NCBI GenBank assembly: GCA_013399855.1
Contig: VXAY01004946.1
Coordinates: forward strand, 291,606 to 355,605
Length of the DNA: 64,000 nucleotides
Origin: Oxyruncus cristatus
Taxonomy: Eukaryota > Chordata > Aves > Passeriformes > Cotingidae
Direction: 5' to 3'
Below, piece after piece: positions 45,691 through 57,800 of this stretch; the stretch's first letter is position 1, and the number at the start of each line of letters is the position of its first letter. A model generated the notes under the pieces. It was not told the DNA's origin. It did not search any database and saw nothing but the letters and a program-made list of their open reading frames with translations. The position numbers were made by a program, and so were the translations under genes.

Positions 45691-48600
45691 CTATCTGAAA
45701 TAGGATGAAAATATTTATTACTTCTCCAACCTTGATCAGTAGATGCCAAAACACTCAAACAGAATCCTGCAGACTTTATTTTTCTCTGTTGCAACATAGA
45801 TACAAGTTAGCTTCTGCTACTTAAGTATTTTATGTGTCAGAGTGCTTTCTGTGAACTCTGTCATCTTTTGAAGAACACAGCACTAGATGTGCCAGTTTAT
45901 TTTTATTATTTAAAGTTCCATTATCCAGAATAATGAAACTTTTTTCTCTTAAAACTAGCAATGGTCCAGAAAAAAACAAGTTGGGAACTTTGCAAATGAA
46001 AAAATACAAAACTAAATCAACAGTCAACAAGTGAGATCATCCATACAGTGTCTTAATCAACAAAATTATGCTGTATATTGAGAGGACTTCTATTTTGAGT
46101 GAAATGATGAAACTAGATACAGTGATTTCAGATTTGTTTTTCAGCTAGGAAGTCACTATGAGCCTGAGCAGCCGTACTGCAGCTTCTCCAAAAGCTGAAT
46201 AGTTGATTCTGTTGATAGAAGTTTTCTGTTAAGAACCTGTCACACATATTAAACAGAAATGTTAGGAAGTTTTCCACAGACATTTTGAAAAATGGTAATT
46301 GTACATCACTTTAAAACATAAGCATTTTTCACATAGTACAGCATTTCCCTAAAGAATGAAATTCCAGCTCTGTCTCTGAAGGAAGATAAAAGTTTGCCTA
46401 CATGAAATGTGTTCCAGAACAGCTATTTCTGATTAAATGCAGGAGTGGGCCTTCTAAAACTGAGCTAATGAGATCTGCTTCCAAATAAGCAAACTTATTC
46501 TGAAAAGGGATTAAGTTTATTTGGTACAAACAGTCTAATTTTCAGTCAAGATGTCCAACATCACATACAAATTATTTGCATAATGGGAATAAAGAGGAAA
46601 AGGGGTTTTTTTGCTTTAATTTAAACTGTGCTTTGATAGAAATTAATTTTCCCTCTAAGTCGTCATTTCAACCACACTTCTGTTGCAATATAAATACCAG
46701 CAATGGAAAAGCATCAAAACCCTGTAGATCAAAGGGTTGTACAAAGCAGGAAAAAATACATTATCTGGGAACTAATTATTCACCCGAGTTTTTAATAGAT
46801 TTGATTATTACCAGAATTTTTCAAAATATTATTATATATTATTTCACTGCCTGCAATAAGTGCATATTATTTAAGTTATATAGTAATTATATCTCTAAAT
46901 ATGTGTTCAATTTAGCAAGGATGCTATGAATTTTTGGGCCTCAGTCATTAAAGCCATCCTAAGTCATCAAGTTTTATATTTTTGGGCAAATAAATCAATA
47001 CAAGAAAGATCTCTCTGAGTCATATTAGAATGAGATCAGTAGGTCCTGATGTTTCAGCAGCAAACTGCAGTGAAACCCCTTTATTTTCAGACATGGGGTT
47101 TACACTCAGTTTCTCTCTTGGTTAGATGAAGAGTCACTCACTATCAAATGATAGCATCAGTCTAGCATTCTTTGGAGCTCTAACTTATTCAAAGTATGTT
47201 AGAACTGCCTGTAAAACCCTGACTTGTGTTACCCATGGACATGCATATGATAAGGTTTGCTCTTCAGAGAAAATCTCTATATCTCTGCAGCCAATTCTGT
47301 GTTATAAGTCAAAAGTACAAAAGAAGCTCCTTTTGAGCAGAATTTAAAGTATTTGAAGTATCATTATATATTTGAATTGTCCCCTTTTTTTTTTTTTTTT
47401 TTTTTCTGGGAAGCCTTAAGTTCAAGGGAGGGATGTAACATTTCAGAATGATTTGTATTTGCTTCTCTACCATGAGGGACCTGAAGCTGATTCAAGACAT
47501 GGGTGGGAACAATGTGGCAACACAAGGCTTGGCAGATGGGCTGGTGACCTCTCTAGCTGTACGAAGATCTTCACTGCCAGTCTTAAGAGTTAGACACCAT
47601 GCTTTTCCATCAGAGATTATGGAAAAGTGCTACCCAACCCAGACACTGAGCAAGTCTGCAATTTCTTCTTTCCTGTGACTTCTCCCCAAGAATGTTGATG
47701 TTGTCTTTTTCTTTTTTCTTTTTTTTTTTTTTTTCACTTAGACCTGCCCACTTTTGCCAGGAAAGGCTGGGAAACAAACACACAAAGTGTGTTTTGTCTT
47801 CACTAGATCTAGTGAGATCTAGTGAAGCACAGACTACCTCAACACAGATCATCACCTTCACTGTGAAGACCTATCTGTGAAGGTCTCACGTAGGGAAATC
47901 CCCAGTGGTGATGTATTTGTTCTTGTGTGTGGTGGGGACATTATGGGGGCAATATTTCATCCTTCCTACCACCACATTAAACCCAGTTTTCTCTGAATTC
48001 ATTTGCAATCTTCTCTATCCATTTGTTTTTCATCTCACCTAGCGAGATGGAGCTATCTAGCTGCTAGCAGTGACATGAGAACAATACTTTATGTAAATAA
48101 CTTGAAAGTGGAAGTTGTCATTAGTGCAGACAGTTCTGGAAGCAAGTGAAACAGCATTTGGCAGTAAGAACCATTAATGAGACTGTTGCTTAAGACTGTG
48201 GTCTGATTCACAATATGCCTTTCTGACTTCCTTATTTTTCACTGTTTTTCCCAGGAATATAACTCCCCAAATGGTAAGGCTTTCTCCTCTTGCAGCAAAG
48301 ATTATTTGTGAAGCTGCTCATCTCCTCCTGCCTGAGCAGGACAGACACTCGAGCACAGCAGAACACACCAGAGCATATTTCATCTGAACATGCACAGCCC
48401 CATGAAACATTCTTGTGCAGATGCCACCTTCCAATGGCTGGACACAGCAGACTGCTGTCACCTGAAGATGAGCAAAGGAAGAGCTAGATGTTTCATGTAA
48501 ACGGGTTTAGGGGAGGATGAAAGGACAAGTTCTCCCTTGTTGGCAGAGATAGTGACAGTGCTTGGGGATGTGGACTGTTTTTCTTTCTATTTTTTCCCCA

Positions 48601-48790
48601 TAGCATGTTAGGAAAGCTGAAAGATTGGCAAGGAAGCAAGTGAATATCTGTTTTTCCATGCACATGTTATAAAACATAAAACCCCAGAGCCAGTAGTTGA
48701 GCCATAAAAGGTGCAGTTCAGTCCCTAACGTGGGAAAATTGACTGATATGTGCTCCTTTGTCCATGTTTAAACCATGGTATCCAACCAAA
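45691..48790. other. Intergenic sequence without recognisable gene
   Basis: About 3.1 kb of AT-rich sequence. It holds two T homopolymers (47385-47405 and about 47705-47734) and a perfect 12-base inverted repeat at 47799-47826. No gene was recognised. Confidence 0.6.
47385..47405 (+). repeat. Poly-T run (21 bases)
   Basis: An uninterrupted T homopolymer following cccc. It could be a retroposed poly-A tail on the minus strand, but I see no element attached to it. Confidence 0.9.
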
Positions 48791-48855
48791 ACCATAGATA
48801 GGAATGTAGGTTGGAAGGGCTGTGTGGAGATTGTCTGGTCCAACACCTGTCAACA
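48791..48855 (-). repeat. Short CR1 3'-tail fragment (antisense)
   Basis: The + strand 'aggaatgtaggttggaaggg' followed by 'gtctggtccaacacctgtc' resembles the reverse complement of the CR1 3' tail ('gttggaaggga ... catctggtccaac'). The piece is only about 65 bases long, so the assignment is tentative. Confidence 0.5.
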
Positions 48856-51800
48856 TTTAGCAGCTCTATCACCAATGTGATAGCGAGTATTCTAACATTC
48901 CAGAGAAAGTTAGAATACTTTTTGGTGTGGGAGGTGGGATTTCTAAGTGTAGTACCTGAGCTAGATGTACAGGATAACTACAAGGAGAAGGCACCTAAAT
49001 GATGTGAAGAAAAACAAATGAAAAACACAGGGGAGAAAGTAAGTTGGAAATGAAATGAGATGTAGCAAAAAATACTGAACAATACTCATACTTTCAGACG
49101 GATAACATACTCACACTGTGTGTTTTCTTTAGGACCTGTTGCTCTCTGCCTCATACTGTGTATTGCTGTCCCCTTCATTAAATGTGGCATAATGAAATAC
49201 ACTCAGTGGTTACATTCCTCCAGTTAATTAGGAAAGTTGCTGGAATATGAATCACTACTTAAATACTTTCACTTCACTCTTTTGAGGAATAGCTGTTAGA
49301 CTGAGACCAAATGTACAATCTGCTTTAACCTGAAGTAAGTTTTCTAGTTTTTTGTTTTTGTGTAGGGAGCAAGACATGAAATAATTTTCTGTAATTTACT
49401 AGGGAGACTGGGAAGAGAAAGAGCTTTCAGCCTTTTAAAGGAGTGAGTTAACATGGCATTGTGACAAATTGTTATGCTGTGCGTATGACAAGTAAAAGGA
49501 CTTGCAATGAATCAGAAACCCAAGCCTGGAAACTCTGTATTTTTTTCCAGATATTGCCTCCGTTTTCCCAAGGAGAAAGCATTCCTTTCTGGCCCATCAC
49601 AGTGTAGAAAGTATAGAGAAGTTTAACTCTGTAACCTTACAACAAAAATATGTGTTCTGCCTTACTTAAAAACTACCATACCCTATGCTTTCAAATGTAT
49701 GAGTTTAATCTCTGTGGAACTCAGTTTCCATTCCTTATTAGTTACTGGACAGTGAAAAAAAACCCCTACAAACCACAAGTCCACATTACAATTGTAAACA
49801 AACACTATGACAGATGATGTGGAAGAGAAAGGAGGAGATAAGAGAAACTATTTACTGATTTTAAGTAATAAGAAAGACTAAAATTACCTGAACAGAGTGA
49901 TCCCTGAAGAAAAAAAGATGAGAAAATGTGTAGCATATGAGATGTGAAATTTTCCTAGAATAATCACTGTAAAATTATTTTTCTGTACCAGAAATTCCAT
50001 ATATTTCATATGAAAGTGTGTGTCCTGCCTCTACGCTGGAAACTACTGGAGTTTCCAATATTCACAGAGAGTGTCTGTATAGAAACACACTCTAGAACAG
50101 CCACCATGGAAGACCTCTTACCAAAGTTTATGTCATGGTCAATTTTACTACCTTACACCAGATTCAGGGTTGTATTTCTAAGTCTATGTTTGTTTACAAC
50201 ATGTTATTTTTCATAAGGGGGGGAAAACAGCTGCAATATGATATGAGTCTTGAACCAAAAGGAACAACTCATACAGCCACTGACTTTCCCAGCCAACGTC
50301 ATCAGCCTCAGCAAAAGAACAATCAAAGTCTTTTGAATATTAAAACAACAACTAATTTGGAAGGAAATTCCAGAGTACTTAGATCTTAGACACTTACACT
50401 CAATGAGGATTTTCATAAGTCTCCATTTAGTTTAGTGTTCCATCATGTCTGCAAAACATACCCATAATAAAATGAGCTGCAGATGAAAAGGGCTACTGTT
50501 CAAGCATTTAATCATGAGCTTTTTCCAAATCTAATCTAGGATCCAGTGTAGGGTTGACAGTATGAACACCAACTGTGAGTTTCTGAAAGGACAAAGGCAG
50601 ATGGAGTTAAAACATGACACTATGAAGAAGGAAAGAAGCCAAAGCTTTTTCAGCAATAAGGTTACTCAGGTGACATATCTGAGTATTTCTGAGCAAGAAA
50701 AATACTGGTCTGTTGGTATTTTTATTTCTCTAGTTATGCAAGCAAAGCACTGTGATTATATTGTGAATAAAAATTTTACTAAAACCACAGCTATTTCATA
50801 TAGTAAACGTTTCATCCTAATTTTTTTAAAAAGTAGCAGGGGTCTATTTTGGCCTTTAATAATGTAAACATACTTCAAAAACATTAACTTGATATTAGTT
50901 TCAAAGTTTGAACAAAACTTTTAGGCACAATATTATTTCACAAAAGATTGAATTAACCTATTCTATTTTGTACTGAAGAACATTTATAGATACAATTTAT
51001 CTATATATACAAAAGAAATTTTAATATCTGGGTAAAAAGGTGTTTACCATATCCTAACTGCCAAATTTTATTACAAGACCCATTCTTGGAACCTTACTTA
51101 GCTACTGAGTATCAAAAACAACCATTGAAGACCATAGTTAGCGTTCTTCATAACTTTTGAAAAGCAGACGCTGATATAGAGCCCAGGTTAGAGATTCATA
51201 GCTGTGTACCTTAACTCCTTCTATTCACATTTTAATGTGTTTATAAGCATGCCAGTAATTTGTCACTTAAAGTTTGAAACTTCTCAGGCAAAAAGTTGTA
51301 TTTTTTTGAAATAAATAGTGTGTATAGATCAACTATTGCTAGAAGTTACAAAAAGCATTGAGGTAGGACAAACTCTGAAACAGCAGTAAATTTGTGGGTG
51401 AGATAGGTTGTAGACCAGGGAATCTACAAATTGGCAGTCTACTTAGTGAGGTAACACCCAAGCATCAAGAGAAAACCAAGACCTTTCTATAATCCTGCCC
51501 TATCTTCTGCCTTCACTAAGCTTACGGGATCAAAGGTACATTTCAGGGCAGCTTAACAGTCAGCAGACTTAAAATAGAGAGAAATATCCATTCAGCTTAT
51601 GTTCAGGCTCTCACTGATCTCAGTGAAAGCTGGGAGAAAATAAAACCTTTGCACAGCAAGCAGGTTATAGTGGTGGGTAGAAGAGAGCCAGCACAGCTCT
51701 TGGGTGGTGGGGACAACAGGTAGCATCAGTATGCCCCAGGCTCCCAGCATTGCTCCTTTCACAATCAATTCCTAAAGAGTCTCCAAGAGTTTCTGGCAGG

Positions 51801-54800
51801 CTTTCCATGACCATCCTCTGTCCCATCCTTGATGTGGTGTGCCCAGCTGTCACCCCTATTCTCCTACTGCCCCTAAACCCACATCCTGCATGTGTCCATT
51901 TCTTCCCTTGCCCTCCTCTCCTTTGTTCATCTCCACCAAATGGTTCTACACAGCATGTCTGTGTTATGTCCTTCCTTCCACTTAACTCTTCCTAGCTCCC
52001 AGAAAGCTTTTCCTCCTCTCATGGAGGAGCAGCTGGGTCAGTAAGTGCCAGGGTGTGAGAACCCAGCAAAAGGGCCTTTCCCGGGCAAGACTGGGTGTGA
52101 AGAGCTGGGAATGAGGAAGAGGGCTGAATGGGGAAAGGAGCTGACTTCCATCTGCTCTGGAAGACTGTAAGGTCAACTCAGCTGCTCACAGGCGTACAGC
52201 TTCAGCCTAGGGGGATGCAGGTACAAGGTCTGAGTGTAATATTTTACAACACTTATTATAAACTGCAAGAGATATGTGACATAAACAGGTCAGTGAGGAA
52301 AAAAACAAAGAAAAAGAATCATGATAGGCTAGGTGGAACAGGAATGCCTAGAGCCATTAACTGAGACTGTCACACATAGCCTTCCACTTAAAATCAAACC
52401 AAGTTGATTTACAATGGAATTTAAGTTTAACTAAAATATGGTGTTAATGCAATAATGACAATTGTCTGTAGGAGACTGTTTACATATAGAATTACTCCAT
52501 TATTTACAAACTCCATTTATAAATGTTAAATCTATATCATCTCATTGAAGAAATACTACAAAATAATTTTAGGAAAACAACCAGAAATGTAACAAAGGCA
52601 AAAAGACCTCAAACCCACACAATAGTATTTATTCTTCAAAAAGTTTAGTGTCAAAGACTGATTTAATATTTTTTATTTTTCTGATTCTCATATCTGAGAC
52701 TGATAGTATTTCTGTCATCTCCCTTTCCTCCCTAGCATCCCTTCCTAGGAAACTTACTTTTTCTCTTGGCAAACTTGCCAAACCTGAGGGACCGAATGCT
52801 TCTAATTATGACAGAAGATTCTATGTCTTTTTTCATCCTCTTATTTTTTGGTTCCCTCTTGAAGAAACTTATCAAATCTGCTTCTTTCCATATGGAACAT
52901 TTCTGAAATACTGTGAGGAACAGCCAACAGTAGCCACTTCAGATATGTTTAGCTTGTTAACTCTTTTTTCCCTTGCTCAACTCAAGGTTTGGGTATGTCC
53001 ACACAATAAAAGTATTTTGATTTATAAGGCTGCAGTTTTACCAGTTTTCATAATTGTATCTTTTTTAAATGAAAAAAATTGTCATGTGTTAAACTGATCA
53101 CTACAGATAGAGAATAAAATATCTTAGTCAGAAAAGAAGACCACAAATAACTAAAGAGTTACTACTACACTGTTCCCACCCTCCCATTCCCATCCGCCTC
53201 CAGAAAAACCTGTGAGAACTTCTCTTGAGTGAATGAAGCTGTATAAACTTAGATTAGAGTGAAGACAGACTAAAAATAACTAGATCTCAAACAGAAGTAG
53301 CTTTTTCTTATATAAGCATTACTTGCTAATAAGATGGATCAGATCATTTTCATCAGGAATATAAGGGTTGTGTTGAAGCTCTTAATTCTTGCAGTTTTAC
53401 TTGATTAAAAAAAAAATCACAACGTCACAGTAATCAAACAAGATATCATCTTTCACTAAATGAAACAGCATTGAAATGTACAGAAGCACTATTTGATATG
53501 AACTCAGCCTATGAAATTAGCAGTGTTTCAGTCATTGCTTGCATAATTCTGCATTTGAAATGCAAGATGTACTTCCTGTTAAACTATGTTGGCTATTATT
53601 TTGAAGATGCCAGATGGAAATAATTCCCTCATAATCTTGTGAAAACTCAGAACTCTCATCAAGTATTCACATACTAATAGCTAAATCTAAGAAATTGATA
53701 TCCCTAGAAGTTTTGTAAGATTAAATGTCACATCAGTGGTACTGAAAATGCGAAAGAAAGAGAGAGAACATCCTGGCCCAAATCCATTTCATTAATGCCT
53801 GGGGAAGAAAGTATTAAATGCAGCTATTCACCTTAGCTTACTTGATGTTTTTCACTGAACAAAATTGCCTCTGTCATGCCTTTATTTACTACAATCCAAG
53901 CCAAATTATCCTCTTCTTTCTGTCTGTATGTCTGTCCGTCCTTCATGTGAGAGCAAGATATTAATAAAGTTTATAGAAAAAACATGGGATTTTTTGCAGA
54001 ATTTTCTACTTTATCTCAGTTAATCCAGACATGCTTAATACAGGGTTTATGCTTACTAGAGTTTAGGTGGTCATAAAACCTAGTAATTTTAAGTTCAGTC
54101 TTTAAAACTCTAAATTTTTTGCAAGGTATAGGGCTTGCTCTCCGTTGCAGCAACTGGCTTCTGTAACCTGTGACTTTCACATTCTGAGCTGTGCTACAGT
54201 GTACACACAGCCCTAACCCATATCAATTGGAACTCTGAAGCTGCCCATGGAAGAGCACCCAACATATTAAGCAGTAGTTTTAACTGAAAGTGCACATTAC
54301 CAGATTGTAACTTTGTCTGTGGTGCCAGTGACAATGTCCCCTGGATGCATTCCCTGAAGTCCAGGCCAAGTTGCTCAGCGTGGGTCACATTCTCACTGCA
54401 GATGGTGGTGCACTTTTGAAGCACACAAGCTGTATGCATGCTGAGTAATGCTCAGCTCAAAGCCCTCCTCTGCTTGTCCTCTGAATCTCATGTGGTATGC
54501 AACTGAAAGCTGTATAATTTTGTTGTGATTTTTCTGTTGAAAGCACCTAAATTGAGAATCTTGCAGAACCCAGCAGGGTGTTAGGAAGGTAGTGGTAGAC
54601 ATTTCATACACTGAGGTATATAGTAAAGGTGAGAAGAGTAAGCTGAGGACTCCAAAACTCCTGGGACAGTGTCAAAGGCAGGAGAGAACAGGGAGACTCA
54701 GATTTTGTCCAGAGAAGCTTCATTACCGAAGCAAAGCACTTCCTGGTCTCCTTCACAGAGGGAGAGCTGACGAGTTTGTTCTAAACAAGAATTTGGGAAT

Positions 54801-57800
54801 TAACACATTTATTATGTGCTAAAGAAGATGGGACCTGAGGAGAAACCAGAATGAAGTCACTGTCAGCTTGTCTTCCCTAATACCTTTCTGTTTGCTCTCA
54901 GCTGGAGGCATACTTGTTTTTTCCAAATTCCAAAGAGGATTTGTGAACCTGTCTCTTACCTACCAAAACCTTGCATTGTGTAACACACTCTGCATCATCT
55001 ATCACAATTCCTGTTTGTGTTTCTACTTTCAGCATTGTATTTATATATCAAGAACAAAGTTTGCAGAAAGGCTTCTGCTGTCTAATAGTTTGCTTTGCTT
55101 GAGGGAACTTTTCATAACGAATAGTCTTCTGAGATTGCCCAAAGAGAATGTGAAAGAGAGTTTTCCCTTTATATAGGTAAAGTCTTTTTAATTAATAATT
55201 ACTGGGCAGATTTGGTTGATGAAAAAGGTGAGGGTTTTTTAAACTCAGTTTTTTTCTTATTTAGCTATTGTTTTTACTCCTTAGTAAGGGAGTAAAAACT
55301 ATCCAAGAGGATTTGGTCAAAAAAGGCATGATAGCACAGCCTGCCTCAGTACCTTCAGAAAAATTCTGAGTGTGAGTCAAGGGCTCCCAAGCCAGCAGTT
55401 TTTCAGGAAAGCAATGGTTTTGTTTATGGCTTGGGTCTCTAAATCATATTCCTGGACTAGATTTCTTATTTCAATTCTTGCATAAAGCAGGGGTGATGCT
55501 GTGCCCAGGCCATTGAAGTCCTCTAAATACCCTGTTCTTGCCTTCTCTACAGGAGTGAAATGGTATTTGGGCTGAGGGGATCATCCTTGTTCTCTCAGTC
55601 ATGTTTTCTGTTGTTGTCTTCCCCAACATAGAGTATGGGTTTGATATCTTTTTAGTAACTGGTATTTCTTCTCATGCAGGTAATCCTTCTCAAGAACTAG
55701 CTTGAAGTGTTTCTAAGTTTCAAAGGGGTATGGGCTCTGGTTGTGGTGTTTTTCTGCACTCATTTAGAAAACATGAATAGAAAAGATATAAGGATTGTGT
55801 TTTGTGGGAAAAATGCAGTATTTTTTCTATTTCTTCTGCATGATTTTCTAGTAAATGAGACAATATGTTGTTAGCTTTGAATGGTGTGCTATTGAGTGGG
55901 CATCTTGAATCAGAACTGCTTTATTAAAGAAGACTGATACTATAAGAAGTACTAGAAGTGCATCAAGAAGATTTTTAAAGGGATTAAGATTGTCGACCTC
56001 TTCACAATGAATTAGGACAGTGTTGTACCATTCCTCTTTGGAGAGAGAAGTCTTATTTTTGGTGATCCTGTAACTACCTGAGATAAGATTTGAATGTTTT
56101 TTATTTAAGTACATTACTCTTAATACATAGAGATTAGACAACAGAATTACAATGATATATGTTTCTTTAAAAAGAAAGGAAGGCACGTATTTGTTTACTT
56201 TTTTTGGTCTGCTGGACAATACAATGGTGGGAGGCAGTTTATTACAACTTTTCCCACAGGCCTGCCCTTGGGAATAGCCCTCTATAAAATCCCATTCTTG
56301 TGGCCCTACAGAAATAGAACATAGTGCCTTTTTTAACTTGATAATTACAACATCAGGCACCCTACAGCAAATGAGCTAGAACAAAGCTGTGTCTTGTAGC
56401 CTGATATGTATTTCTCTGAATACATCCATGTGCTTTCATAATGGAATATTTGGGGAAAGTGGCACAGCCGCAAAGTGCATAAACAAAGAGAATGTGGCAT
56501 TCTCAGCATTTTTTTAGTGTCCTAAATGGAAGTAACCATTTTAACCTGGCCTTTCTGACAAGGTCTGTCACAGTCAGCCTAGCTGAAACATGAAATACCT
56601 ACTCTCCACCTGTAATGTTTAATATTATGCAAAAAGTAAGAATATATTTATGTAGCATCACAAAACATCCATCAACACAATGGCACTAAGCGTACACAAT
56701 CCCCAGAGCAGTCGGCAAGGAACACTAAACCTAGCCAAACCCCAGAGATGGTAATGTAGATTCCTTGGGATTATGTAGATCATCTCCTGAAGCTGCAGAA
56801 ATGCTAGTGGGTTTAGATGTTATAAAGAGCTTGCCAGAATTTAGCAGGACAATGGGAGAGAAAAACCTTTTTTCACACAGTAAGGTTAGCTGATATATTC
56901 AAAGTGACTTTTATCACGGTAAGGTTTTTACAGCCCTCCTAAGACATTCTGAGTAATCCCCTTGGATCACTGATTTTCTTGGCTTTTAACTAAGAGAGAT
57001 AATCAAATTGAGCTCTTCTTCTCTCCAGTGTCATTCTGTTTGCACTTGCATATGCAAATTGCTTTCTGCCAGAAGTTCTGCAGAATCTGCTAGGACCCTG
57101 AAAAGAAGGGAAAAACACAAAATAGAAGAAAAGCAGATGGAAAAGTAGATGCAAGTTCTGCATAGGTTGCCACTTCTCATTTCTGTGGAACATATTTATG
57201 CATAAGCTGCTAAACTCAGGGTTGTAGCCAAGAATTCAGATATACTGTGACGGATGTGGAGATCAATTTTTTGTGAAGGCAGAGAGGGTACCAACCCAAG
57301 CTGGTACTTTTAAGTTAAACAAATTATGTTATCTTTTTTTTGCATAACCAAAATGTTTACAAATATTACCTGCTTACATGATATGGTCCTTTCTTTTTCA
57401 CATAGGCATAGTCTAAACCAGGCTAATGCTGTTTACTATGAAAATCCAGGGCTGTAATCAACACACTGTATTTGCAACAATGTTGTGAAAATGTTATTTC
57501 TAGAAAATAGCAGCATCAATGAGAAGAGATACCAATCATTGACTTAGGAAGTAGGAAAGTAAGATGCATGACTTAGCTACTTGCTCAGCTCACCTTGAAA
57601 ATAATCTTTCATTTGCTGCATGGAAAAATAAGGTTAGCCCTGGATCCTACCCAAGAGACATTAACTTTTCCAGGTTAGATAAAGCAGACAGATTACTGGT
57701 GGCAGGAACATTGAAACTTTGCCCAAAATTCCTGCGTCTTGCAGAGGGAACTTTAATTCTGTTAAACCTCAGCAGGAGAATTATGGTATTTCTGAAGTAG

